NCBI GenBank assembly: GCA_040756735.1
Contig: JBFLYC010000037.1
Span: 1 to 31,419 of the forward strand
Length of the DNA: 31,419 bases
Origin: JBFLYC01 sp040756735
Lineage (GTDB): Bacteria > Bacillota > DSM-16504 > Desulfitibacterales > Desulfitibacteraceae
Direction of reading: 5' to 3'
Below the pieces are notes generated by a model. The model did no database searches. It saw nothing but the letters and a program-made list of their open reading frames with translations, and was not told where the DNA came from. Both the position numbers and the translations under genes were made by a program. Of this stretch, positions 1 to 8,930 are shown piece after piece. The first letter of the stretch is position 1. Each line of letters opens with the position of its first letter.

Positions 1-202
1 TTTCTGTCTGATACATTATGACTTATCTACATCTATAAATGATGAAAAAATAGAGAATATCAAGGAGACCGGAGCGGATGTGCTGGCAACAGGCTGCCCA
101 GCTTGTATGATGCATCTTAATGACGGCGTGGCTAGAAATACTCTTGATAACATAAAAGTCAGGCATACAGTTGAACTTCTTGCTGAATCGCTAGATAAAT
201 AA
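1..202 (+). CDS. GlcF-like iron-sulfur subunit, C-terminal end (partial)
   Basis: The window opens inside a gene read in the frame starting at base 2, and about 66 codons run to the TAA at 200-202. The visible protein is the end of a cysteine-rich CCG domain: it has the GADVLATGCPACMMHL motif, which matches GADIVVTACPSCMMQL near the C-terminus of the complete GlcF at 3614-4858. It is therefore probably the iron-sulfur subunit of a glycolate/D-lactate dehydrogenase or a related heterodisulfide-reductase-like protein. With the complete glcD-glcF pair downstream, it implies two GlcF-type genes in a row, now separated by an insertion sequence. The N-terminal part, with the ferredoxin-type clusters, lies outside the window. 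Confidence 0.8.
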   Translation, partial: FCLIHYDLSTSINDEKIENIKETGADVLATGCPACMMHLNDGVARNTLDNIKVRHTVELLAESLDK

Positions 203-225
203 ACAATTAAATGGTGACTTCCAAT

Positions 226-2204
226 GAGTAGATTCGAAAAACAAAAACTGGAGGCGAGCCAATAAAAGGAAAGAAATACAATAAAAGCAAGTAAATAGAG
301 CTAAAGCATAAAAATAAACATGCCAAATAGGCATTTAGGTATGGTCCAAAAAATGCCTGTACAACAGAATAACGAGTAAATCAACTTAAAACCAAAGATA
401 TAACATTAAGCAGCAAGCATTGAAAGAACAGGGAAAATATCAGTAATAGATAGGCTGCTTTCACAAAACCAAGCATCAACATAGCAACAAAAAGCACCAA
501 GGAACACCCTAACAATTCTCCGTTCCTTAGAAAGAACAACAGCGGACTCAGCCTTAAAATCATTATTGATTCTATCCCGACACCTTTCAGTAGTAGAACG
601 TCTTTTGTAAAGATATATCCACTCATCAGAGCCTCGTATGATGGGAGTGAAGAATCTAGGATTATTCTTGGTTTTAGTATAGTGAGTTTTGCTGCTGTGA
701 GCAGGGCATTTATCACAAGCATCACATTGCACAGGGAAGAGCCATTTATGGCGATAAGACTTAGAAATTATACCCCAGTTACACAACTTAAGCCCCAAGC
801 CTTTACAATGAGGAATACCGTTAACATCGTATTTAATAAGATCGTTGTTAGACACTGGAGCCTCAAAGCGGGAATTAAGATCTATAACAGGACTAATACC
901 AAAATGCATATTAAGAAGATAAAAAGCATGAGCATCATAAGCAGAATCAAAAACACCGGCATTAAAATGAATATCCGAATATAAGTCTACAAGTTCTTTA
1001 AAAGCAAAGACACCAGTAACAGAATCATGACGCTTGCCAGAAACACACTTAATATGGATAGGCAGGCTGTAGAAAGAATCACAAGCAGTAAAGCCATTGA
1101 AAGTATGTCCATAAAAGTATTGTTCATTGTAGCTATCCCAGCCCCATGAAGCAGTGGGGTCAGAAAAAAAGCGGGGGCAATCGCATTTTTCACCAGGCAT
1201 TAGTTTACAACGGCAAACCTTTTTACCATATGAAGAAGCATGAGAAGGCATACAAGTACCATCAGCGGCAATGTTTAAGCGGCCATGTAGATCATCCCCA
1301 AGGATACCCATGTAATAAGAAGGCATAACAAAAACATCCTTTAAGATATGATTTAGAGTAGTTTCAAGGTTATCAGGTAGTTTTTGAAGATCATACCTTA
1401 GAACCCTATTAACCACACGCTCAATAACGCCAGGCTTAGAAGAAGATAATTTTTGATTTTTCTTTTGTTTCTTCCTAGGCTTACGCTTAACCTTTCGCAG
1501 TTTGGATTTGTAAAGGATACGATCCTTACGGATCAGCCTATCCATAAAATCATAAAAAGTACCAACACCAGGAATAGGGTCAGCAAAAATGCCATCCACT
1601 TTAGTAGTAGAAAAACAAGCAGGAAGAAAGCCTGACAAGATGGCATAGAAGGGCTCAGCCCTTAAAGTATCAACCCAATTAGAGATACTTGTTTCACCCT
1701 TAAGAGTCATTAAAATAAGAGAACGAAACATAGCAACAGGATCCTTAGGAGGTGCACCTTTATTGGAATTAGAATAACGACTTTTAAGAAAAGGAACAAT
1801 TCCATCAAGATCAGCCCCCAAAGCTTAAGAATTAAGACATCTCTAGTCAAAACAGTGATGTGCTGACCATTAGAAATAAAATAGCGAGTTAAAAACTCAT
1901 GAACAAAACATTGATACTGGTTGTGAGAATACTTGACAGTAAGCATAAGAAATCACCCCAAAAAAAGTTATTAGATGGTAAAAGGTTCCATCAATTTGAT
2001 TTTGGGGTAACTTTGCAAATGTCAAGGTTGATATTTGGGTGTATGAGGTTTTATTTTGAAGTTTAATGCGAATATCTCTGCATATCTAATGTTATTGCCG
2101 TTTTAAGTACATAGTTAAAATCAAGACGTTTTTGAGGTGAAGCTTAAAATGGCATAAAAATAAAGCCTTTTGTTTCAAGGCTTTGAGATTTTTCGAATCT
2201 ACTC
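226..2204. mobile_element. Complete-looking insertion sequence with 16-bp terminal inverted repeats
   Basis: A perfect 16-bp inverted repeat bounds the element: GAGTAGATTCGAAAAA at 226-241 and its exact complement at 2189-2204. The repeat may extend outward imperfectly, since CTTC lies just outside the left end and GAAG just outside the right end. The element is 1979 bp and carries one transposase on the minus strand. No clear target duplication is visible. A shorter inverted pair, CCCCAAAA and TTTTGGGG, lies upstream of the transposase start (about 1956-2010). The element sits between the partial glcF-like gene and glcD. I cannot name its family from memory. Confidence 0.75.
406..1946 (-). 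pseudogene. DDE transposase, frameshifted near its N-terminus
   Basis: Reading on the minus strand, translation begins at ATG 1946-1944 (MLTVKYSHNQYQ...) and must change frame near 1827 to continue as GADLDGIVPFLKSRYSN and run to the stop at 406. Restoring one G (AAGCT to AAGGCT) would join the two parts as LILKALGADLDG, giving about 515 residues. DDE-type landmarks are visible: IAADGTCMPSHAS, a second Asp in GVFDSAYDAHAF, and a Glu in the STTERCRDRINNDF block near the C-terminus. A Cys-rich stretch (CRCKLMPGEKCDCP) precedes the second Asp. This is the transposase of the element bounded at 226-2204. One lost base probably inactivates it, unless it is a sequencing error. Confidence 0.75.
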
Positions 2205-2233
2205 TTGAAGATTTGTGAGGTGCCTGTAAGGGG

Positions 2234-3613
2234 ATGATGAAATTGAATTTAAACACAGTACAAAAAATAATAAAAATTGTTGGTAAAGAGAATGTTTTAA
2301 CCAACCTGGAAGAAAGGATCTGCTACTCATATGATGGCACATTCCAAAGAGGAATTCCTGCATTAGTAGTATTTCCTGGTAATACGAAAGAAGTAGCCGA
2401 AATAGTAAAGCTGGCTAACAGAGAAAAATTCCCAGTATTCCCTCGTGGAGCAGGCACAGGACTTAGCGGTGGATCTATTCCCATGAGTTCTGGTGTCGCA
2501 CTAGTACTAACCAGGATGAATAAAATCAAAGAGATAAATACAGAAGATATGTTAGCTATAGTAGAACCTGGTGTTATTACAGGACATTTTAATCAAGAGG
2601 TAGAAAGGGTGGGTTTGTATTATCCCCCTGACCCCGCTAGTCTTAAAACGTGCACCATGGGTGGAAATGTAGCGGAAAATGCAGGAGGCCCAAGGGCTTT
2701 TAAATATGGAGTAACAAAAGATTACGTAATGGGATTAGAAGTGGTAACTCCCTTAGGAGAAATCATGCGTACAGGTGGTCGAACAGTAAAAAATGTTACA
2801 GGTTATGACCTTACTCGTCTCTTGACTGGAAGCGAAGGAACCCTTGGAATAATTACCGAGATTACAGTTCGCTTGTTGCCAAAACCAAAAGAAATAAGGA
2901 CGGCATTAGTCATATTCGATAAACTAGAAGATGCTGCAAATAGTGTTACAGCTATTATTAGACAGGGAGTAATACCAGCAACACTAGAACTTATGGATAA
3001 AATTACCATTAAATGTGTGGAACAGCACAGTAGCCTAGGACTGCCCCTAAATGCCGAAGCAGTACTTTTAATAGAAGTAGATGGGGGCATATGCCAGGTG
3101 GAAGAAGATATTAAGAATATTGAAAAAATCTGTCAAGGCCATAACTGCAGAAAGATTAACATAGCCTCTCTAGCAGTAGAAAGAGAAACCCTATGGAAAG
3201 CAAGGAGGGCCGTTTCATCTGCAATAGTACAATTAAAACCTACCAAGATATCAGAAGACGCTACCGTACCAAGAAGTAAAATTCCAGAAATGGTTAAACG
3301 ATTGCGGGAAATAGCAGACAAATACGACCTGCATATACCGGTTTTCGGACATGCAGGAGATGGTAACCTTCATCCTAATATCCTGGCCGACAAGAATGAT
3401 AAAGAAGAGATGGAAAGAGTAGAAAAAGCTGTTGGCGAAATATTTCAGGCAGCACTAGAGCTACGAGGAACACTATCAGGAGAACATGGAATTGGATTAA
3501 TGAAAAAACCATACCTGCAGTGGGAACTTGGAGAAGTAGGAATCGAATATTTGAAGACCATTAAACAGGCAGTGGACCCAAATAATATTCTAAACCCGAA
3601 AAAGGTGTTCTAG
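2234..3613 (+). CDS. glcD: FAD-linked 2-hydroxyacid dehydrogenase (GlcD family)
   Basis: This 459-residue flavoprotein probably oxidises a 2-hydroxyacid such as glycolate or D-lactate to the 2-keto acid, passing electrons to the iron-sulfur partner encoded directly downstream. The N-terminal FAD_binding_4 domain (about residues 38-215) shows PALVVFPGNTKEVAEIV, FPRGAGTGLSGG and GSEGTLGIITEITVRLLPKP. The C-terminal FAD-oxidase domain shows VFGHAGDGNLHPNI and LSGEHGIGLMKKPYL, which are family hallmarks. Length is normal for GlcD. The stop codon is immediately followed by the ATG of glcF, so the two are almost certainly co-transcribed. The start is ATG 2234 or ATG 2237; the upstream ribosome site is weak. 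Substrate choice within the family cannot be settled by eye; in this context lactate, glycolate or even a sulfonated hydroxyacid are possible. Confidence 0.9.
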   Translation: MMKLNLNTVQKIIKIVGKENVLTNLEERICYSYDGTFQRGIPALVVFPGNTKEVAEIVKLANREKFPVFPRGAGTGLSGGSIPMSSGVALVLTRMNKIKEINTEDMLAIVEPGVITGHFNQEVERVGLYYPPDPASLKTCTMGGNVAENAGGPRAFKYGVTKDYVMGLEVVTPLGEIMRTGGRTVKNVTGYDLTRLLTGSEGTLGIITEITVRLLPKPKEIRTALVIFDKLEDAANSVTAIIRQGVIPATLELMDKITIKCVEQHSSLGLPLNAEAVLLIEVDGGICQVEEDIKNIEKICQGHNCRKINIASLAVERETLWKARRAVSSAIVQLKPTKISEDATVPRSKIPEMVKRLREIADKYDLHIPVFGHAGDGNLHPNILADKNDKEEMERVEKAVGEIFQAALELRGTLSGEHGIGLMKKPYLQWELGEVGIEYLKTIKQAVDPNNILNPKKVF

Positions 3614-4858
3614 ATGGAAAATATGAATAACAACTATTTTGACAGTTTAAATAAATGCAGTAGATGTGGAGGATGTCAGGCTTACTGTCCTATTTACTAT
3701 GAAACCAGTAGAGAACCCTTTGTAGCCAGGGGAAAAATTGAGCTCCTGGAAAATCTACAGTCTGGCAAAGTAGTTTGGAATAATAAACTCTCAGAAATCT
3801 TTTCTACTTGTTTATTATGTGGTGCCTGTACAGAAAACTGTCCTAACGGAGTTCAGGCAGACAAGCTGATAATGATGGCTAGAAAAGACCTTGTAGCTAA
3901 TAAGGGTCTTCCAATAATAAAAAAGAACCTTTTTCAACACCTGCTTAGATACAACGGACGGTTGAATATGGCAGGCAAGGCCTTATATCTGTATCAAAAA
4001 TCCGGTCTGCGTAAATTATTAGGGGTTTTAATGCCAGGTGATTTGACCAAAGTCCAGGCCTTGTTGCCGGATTTTGCCAGTAAACCCTTTCGTAAAAAAG
4101 TGCCCCGTATAAATACCGTGGAAAGACCTCTTTTGAAAGTGGCATACTTCACAGGGTGTGTTACAAATCTGATTAACCATAATGTAGGATATAGTATTTT
4201 AAAAATTCTTAACACCCATGGGGTTGAAGTAATCATTCCTGAACAAAGTTGCTGTGGAGTTCCGGCCTTTGCCAGTGGAGATTTTGCTACTGGTAAAATC
4301 CTTGGAAAACAAAATATTAACCATTTTAATTTAAAAGATATAGATTACATTGTCTTTGATTGTGCCACCTGTCTTTCTACTTGGCTTGATTATCCTGAAC
4401 TTTTAGAAAGTGAGGAGACTTTAAAGTTTTCCCGGAAGTTGATGGATATTAACCGTTTCCTGGTAGAGGTTTTGGATATTAAATTTAAGCCCTTTAGAAT
4501 AGGCAAAATAACAACCTATCATGACCCATGCCATTTAAAAAGGACAGAAAATGGTAAAACAGCACCAAGGGAACTTTTAAGGCGTTTAGCCCCAGCTTAT
4601 GAGTACGTTGAAATGGGGCTGGCGGACAGATGCTGTGGTTCAGCCGGTTCCTTTAACATTAGTCATTATCACCTCTCTCAGAAAATAGCAAGCAAAAAGG
4701 TAATGTCTATTATAGAAAGTGGAGCAGATATTGTGGTTACAGCTTGTCCTTCATGCATGATGCAGTTGTCTCATGCTTTAATTAATCAAAAGAGTGATGT
4801 TGTTGTTAAGCATCTGGTTGAGCTTGTGGCAGATAATATGAGAGATGGTCGCCCTTAG
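3614..4858 (+). CDS. glcF: Iron-sulfur subunit of 2-hydroxyacid dehydrogenase (GlcF family)
   Basis: This 414-residue protein starts directly after the glcD stop. Two ferredoxin-type [4Fe-4S] motifs lie near the N-terminus: CSRCGGCQAYCP (about residues 15-26) and CLLCGACTENCP (about 71-82). Two CCG domains follow: one with YFTGCVTNLINHNVG and EQSCCGVPAFASGD, and a second with TYHDPCHLKRTENG, DRCCGSAGSFN and TACPSCMMQL. This is the standard architecture of GlcF and of related heterodisulfide-reductase-D-like electron carriers. It would pass electrons from the GlcD flavin to the quinone pool or another acceptor at the membrane. No membrane segment is evident. It is complete, without frameshift. 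Confidence 0.9.
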   Translation: MENMNNNYFDSLNKCSRCGGCQAYCPIYYETSREPFVARGKIELLENLQSGKVVWNNKLSEIFSTCLLCGACTENCPNGVQADKLIMMARKDLVANKGLPIIKKNLFQHLLRYNGRLNMAGKALYLYQKSGLRKLLGVLMPGDLTKVQALLPDFASKPFRKKVPRINTVERPLLKVAYFTGCVTNLINHNVGYSILKILNTHGVEVIIPEQSCCGVPAFASGDFATGKILGKQNINHFNLKDIDYIVFDCATCLSTWLDYPELLESEETLKFSRKLMDINRFLVEVLDIKFKPFRIGKITTYHDPCHLKRTENGKTAPRELLRRLAPAYEYVEMGLADRCCGSAGSFNISHYHLSQKIASKKVMSIIESGADIVVTACPSCMMQLSHALINQKSDVVVKHLVELVADNMRDGRP

Positions 4859-4979
4859 GAGGCTGATGTTTTATTTTAGGTTGCTAAAATAAAAACTTTC
4901 CGCATTCGTCTGTTTAAAGTGAAGCAAAATTTAATAATTATTAAAAACACAGGAAGCAAAATTACTGATTATGAAGAAT

Positions 4980-5049
4980 GTATGTTTCAAGTTACCAAAT
5001 CGGTATAGAGCATGCCATAGCAGCTAGAATATATTGTTTTGAAACATAC
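4980..5049. repeat. 11-bp perfect inverted repeat with 48-nt spacer
   Basis: GTATGTTTCAA at 4980-4990 is the exact complement of TTGAAACATAC at 5039-5049. It lies in the gene-free stretch 4859-5146 between glcF and the IS1182-type element. It could be a stem-loop after glcF, part of an element end, or chance. There is no T-run after the right arm, so it is not a convincing intrinsic terminator. I see no gene in this stretch. Confidence 0.4.
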
Positions 5050-5146
5050 TTATAGCAAACAAGTCTCGACTGTTGTTTGTCACTGTGTATTTCTACATCT
5101 ATTGTCTGGGATAAATATTTTAAAATTAATATATGGTTAAACCACA

Positions 5147-6837
5147 CTAAGTAAGCTTTTTTTTCTTCAAAACCGTTAAACAAATTTTGTTGAAGAAGAA
5201 ATTCACTCTGATTCTTGGAAAAAACATACAAAAATAATTAGAACAAAAATTTAGTGCAGCAGTTAGACCTAAACTTGAAGCTCTATTTATCAACTTTCTG
5301 ATGTTGTAGGCTGCAACTTTAAAACCAAACCAGATTTTTGAGCGCACTAATCCCCTAACAGGCATATAATCTATCTGGTATTTTCTTCTAAATACAGAAG
5401 GGATACCCTCAACTCCTGCTCTTTGGTTTACAAGCTTAATATATTCAGTGTCATCCATTTTTGCACGTTGTAAATCAGTTTTGTATCTCTTGGCACTAAA
5501 TCTAACTACATTGTCTTTTTTCTGTTCTTTCATAGGGTACTTGTCTCTATGAGGACAGTTCTGACATTGCTCTTTACTAAATTTTGCTGTATATGTTTAC
5601 CTTTTTCGTCATAATACGCTTGAATAGGTTGTTGATTGTTAGGGCATCTGTTAACTACATTGTTATCTTCATCAAGGCTAAACCTGTTGTAGCTTAGTTT
5701 ATCAGTTGATGGTTTTCTGCCAACTAGCTCACCGGGGATTAACTCAATACCTTTAGATGCTGCCATTTCTGCTTTATCTTGTTCATAATAGGCGCCATCT
5801 ACTATTACTTGTATTTTTTCTGAACTTTTTTCTTCTAGCTTAGAAATTGTATCATCTGCAAACTTAGAATCACTATAGGTATTTGGTTTTAGATCGTATG
5901 AGGTTATTACACTGTTTTTTACGTTAAAGCTCTCTGCTACATTTGCTACATATCCTGTGCTTTTGTCATATTTCTTGCGGTATGTGGCGTCTGGGTCTGT
6001 TGGATTTTGTAGGCTATCTGGAGCTATTTCTTTTCCTGCTTTGGGAACAGATTTCCCTGTTTCATCCTCGGTTAATTGTTCTTTAAGCATCCTAGTGAGT
6101 AATTGATACTCTTTTGTTTCTGTAACTGCTTCACCAATGTGTGAGCCTGTTTGATGTAATACCTGGGCTTGTTTTAAAAGAAATTGCAACTTGCTTTTTG
6201 ACTCAATATCTCTTGTTCGGTAAATAGTTTCGTTCTTATGGCCGCTTTCTAGGTAAGCTTTATATTCTTCTGGAATATTATCAGCAGTTACTTTGTTTAA
6301 GAGCTTTACAAATCTGGCGTTTACTGAATAAACTAGTTCTATACGACTTAGCTTTTTACAGGATGAGCTAACCATAAATGAGTCCATTCGTACTTTTTTG
6401 TTATCTATTTCAAGATATTTAGCTATAAGTTCAGCCTGTTCTTCTACTTCCTGCTGTATTAAGTCAATGCCGGTTTCCTTTTCATAGTTATATAATCTAG
6501 CCCTAAAGTTAGTTAAGGTGTTAATTGAAACAGGCTGTTGTTCAAAGCTAGTAGTTCTTAGTGCATACTGAAATCTGGTGTCAAAGTGTAGTGAGCCGAT
6601 TAAGTCCTCATCGGTTAGTCCAAATATCTCTTTAAGGATCAATAACCCTATAATGATATTTACTGGCGTGTTTGGTCTGGTAGCATGGTTATCGCTGTAT
6701 AAAACAGCAAAGCGTTCTTCTTTTATTTTTTGGAATGTATGGGCCCAGCTTTTTAGTAATATTTTCTTAAGGTATTGGGGTATTGTATTTAATGGGTCCA
6801 TCATTGTAATCTGTTGTGAATTGTTTCTGCAAAACAT
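5147..6837 (-). pseudogene. IS1182-type transposase, frameshifted
   Basis: The transposase starts at ATG 6837 on the minus strand, behind a strong GGAGGAG site, and the first frame ends at 5530. An overlapping frame, 5533 down to 5147, continues it. The switch is near 5582, where restoring one A in an A-run gives FSKEQCQNCPHRDKYPMKEQ, a zinc-knuckle-like CxxC segment typical of IS1182 transposases. The N-terminal DUF772-like part (TRPNTPVNIIIGLLILKE) and the DDE region (VIVDGAYYEQDKAEMA) are present, so about 560 residues existed. The tail after LGLTAALNF is low-complexity and may be read-out. I found no convincing terminal inverted repeats, so the element's ends are unknown. It lies between glcF and the catabolic island and is probably inactive unless the indel is a sequencing error. 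Confidence 0.8.
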
Positions 6838-6960
6838 GTAATCCTCACTCCTCCAAGGGTTCTGATACTTATATTATATCAGTTTTACCCTTTTCTGTAA
6901 GGGATTTCATGCTTTTTGTGGGACAATCAATATATAATATTATGTGTTATTAATTTAATT

Positions 6961-7118
6961 TTATTTAAAAATATTAAAATTATTAAAACATAAGTGGTAA
7001 TTGTTAATGTAATAAAATTTATTAATTTTTTTAAATTGCGGGAGGAAAATTTCAAAATATGGAGAATGTAATATAATAAGACAAATCGGAATAAGCGATA
7101 CCGATATGGGCGGTGATA
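6961..7118 (+). promoter_or_regulatory. Duplicated promoter/operator block, copy 1
   Basis: This ~158-bp segment recurs at 17156-17327. It is gene-free and AT-rich. It contains a perfect -10 hexamer TATAAT at 7072-7077 with only a weak -35 (around 7049-7054). At the expected transcription start lies a palindrome with outer arms ATCGG and CCGAT (7085-7105, 11-nt centre), which looks like a repressor operator. A GGGAGG sequence lies at 7040-7045. In this copy an IS4-type remnant (7119-7919) separates the block from the dehydrogenase operon that starts at 8002. The block reads toward that operon, so it may have been its promoter before the insertion. Function is inferred from layout only. Confidence 0.5.
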
Positions 7119-7738
7119 TTGTTCATTCTCGTAGTCTACATAGGCACGGTCGAAGACATTTAATGCACCTTCTTCACAGACAACCAAAGCTCCATCTGTG
7201 TTTTATCAGCAGGTTTAGCTGGAGTAATCACAACGTGCTCAGGCAAAACCCCACTTTCAAAAAATCTAAGACGAAGGTGAACTTTTATACCACTTTTGGT
7301 ACTTCTAAAAATTGCCCAGTTATATTGGGATAGACACAGGCTGATGGTTGAAGAGTCGATTAGGCAAATGCGGCCTAGCTCCTTATTTAAGGCATTTACA
7401 CCAATTTCTTTGGCTATTTCAAGAGATAAGCCCTTAAACAGCAATTGAAGAGCTTCTGTTGGCAAATCAGCCAGCCTTCTGGATATTTGGGAAAAGCTAA
7501 TATCATCAAGCATGATTGATTTTCTTAACCCTTCGGTATTTAGGCTGTTGCTGATTTCGCGCAAACTTGACAATTGTTCAAGTTGGGCAAAAGCCATAAG
7601 TGTGACTAGTTTATGAACAAACAATTTTTTAACGTATTTATCAACCCCCAGGCGCTTTAAAATTTCTTGAAAACTTTTTTGGAAAATTGGTTTAAACAGT
7701 TGATTAAATGTGGAAAGTTTGGTATCCTTGTCCCGCAT
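7119..7738 (-). pseudogene. IS4-type transposase, 5' half with frameshift
   Basis: The start is ATG 7738 on the minus strand behind AAAGGAG, giving MRDKDTKLSTFNQLFKP and a DUF4372-like N-terminal domain, then a DDE Asp in ICLIDSSTISLCLSQ. The frame ends at 7160, but one lost T near 7185 explains this: the next frame continues as VVCEEGALNVFDRAYVDYE, a standard IS4-type block holding the second catalytic Asp. The sequence then runs into unrelated DNA near 7125. The C-terminal half is absent, so the gene cannot make an active transposase. A near-identical N-terminus is at 20634-20840. Confidence 0.8.
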
Positions 7739-7919
7739 TTTATTACTCCTTTATAGTAGGGATTTGGGCAAGGACTACCCTGTTATCTCTATTATAAAGG
7801 ATTTTTTATAAGAATGCAGCATAATACCATAAATATCTTGCTAATTCTAAGTATTTCGTTCATTATCGTAACTTATTGCTACTTGACAAGTTCTAAATGT
7901 TTTTTTGCAACGTTAGTGA
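7119..7919. mobile_element. Truncated IS4-type (DUF4372-like) insertion sequence
   Basis: This is a remnant carrying the 5' half of a transposase on the minus strand plus the adjoining element end. The outer boundary at 7919 is set by comparison: 7532-7919 matches 20634-21021 base for base with about five differences, and the two copies diverge right after GTTAGTGA. The inner boundary, near 7119-7130, is where transposase sequence gives way to the duplicated promoter block. About half of the transposase and the other element end are missing. Confidence 0.7.
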
Positions 7920-8001
7920 TAGAATATAAACATTAAAAACGGAATGCAAAGTGAGTCAAAATGGAATACCTATTTCCGAATATTTGCAGGAGGTTATCTT
8001 A

Positions 8002-8910
8002 TTGACAAAAGATATAAAGAAGATAGGTTTTATAGGGCTAGGCCTGATGGGACAGCCTATTGCTTCTAACTTAATAAAAGCCGGTCACGATGTTACTGTT
8101 TATAACAGGACAAGATCAAAATCATTACAACTTGAAGAATTAGGAGCAAGGATAGCTGAAAATCCAAGGGAATTAGCTGAACGAGTTGATTATGTGCTTA
8201 CCATTGTATTGGACGATGAAGTCTTAAAAAACGTAATAGTTGGGCCACAAGGTTTAATTGAAGGTTTAAAACCAGGTAGCATTGTTATAGACATGACTAC
8301 AGTTGCCCCCCAAACATCGATTGAAATAGAGAAGGTCTTGAAGAAAAAAGAAATAGGATATTTAGAAGCGCCAGTTATTAGAGGGCCCCGTGGTGCAATA
8401 GAAGGAACGCTGATGTTATTAGTTGGGGGAGAAAAGCATTTATATGAGAAATGCCATGATATTTTTTCAATAATTGGTTCGGATATTTATTATTTAGGTC
8501 CAATTGGTATGGGCTCAAAGGCCAAGTTGATCAATAACTTTATTTCGCATGTTAACCTGGTTGTGGCCTGTGAAGCTTTATCGCTTGGTAAGAAACTTGG
8601 GCTGCCAGCAGATTTATTGTTGGAAATTTTACTTAAGGGGTCAGCTTATAGCTATATCCTTAACAACAGGGGGCCCGGTATAGTTAATGAGACATTTGAT
8701 CTAAAAGCAACCCTTAATGTAGCATATAAGGATTTAGGTTTAATTCTCAAAATGGCTCAAGATGAGCAAGCATTAACCTTGTTCCCATCTATAGCTAGGC
8801 AGATACAACAGGTTGCCATGGGTATGGGATTGGGGACCAGGGACTCATCTAGTGTGATTAAAGTATATGAAGAATTATACAGGTGTAATTCAACGCAACA
8901 TACTAAATAA
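8002..8910 (+). CDS. NAD(P)-dependent beta-hydroxyacid dehydrogenase
   Basis: The family is 3-hydroxyisobutyrate/tartronate-semialdehyde/sulfolactaldehyde reductase. The reaction is NAD(P)-linked oxidation of a short 3-hydroxyacid, or reduction of its semialdehyde. The Rossmann motif GFIGLGLMG is at residues 9-17. The substrate loop is EAPVIRGPRGAIEGTL, somewhat unlike the usual DAPVSGG. The catalytic-lysine block GSKAKLINNF is at about residue 170. I chose TTG 8002 as start because GGAGG at 7989-7993 sits 8 nt upstream; this gives 302 residues, the family norm. The reading frame is open back to 7951, but that extension has no family match. The gene is first in the island and is followed 20 nt later by a zinc alcohol dehydrogenase. 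In a sulfonate context it could interconvert sulfolactaldehyde and dihydroxypropanesulfonate; a GarR-like role is equally compatible. Confidence 0.85.
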   Translation: MTKDIKKIGFIGLGLMGQPIASNLIKAGHDVTVYNRTRSKSLQLEELGARIAENPRELAERVDYVLTIVLDDEVLKNVIVGPQGLIEGLKPGSIVIDMTTVAPQTSIEIEKVLKKKEIGYLEAPVIRGPRGAIEGTLMLLVGGEKHLYEKCHDIFSIIGSDIYYLGPIGMGSKAKLINNFISHVNLVVACEALSLGKKLGLPADLLLEILLKGSAYSYILNNRGPGIVNETFDLKATLNVAYKDLGLILKMAQDEQALTLFPSIARQIQQVAMGMGLGTRDSSSVIKVYEELYRCNSTQHTK

Positions 8911-8930
8911 CCAGATAGGAGTGAAACATA

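Noticed and set aside
5101..6926. ATTGTC/GACAAT as terminal repeats of the IS1182-type element
   Set aside because: Only six bases match and the neighbouring positions disagree; too weak to define element ends.
6927..7187. An 86-residue minus-strand frame into the promoter block
   Set aside because: Its first 20 residues are transposase; the rest is the reverse of the duplicated AT-rich regulatory block and has no protein character.
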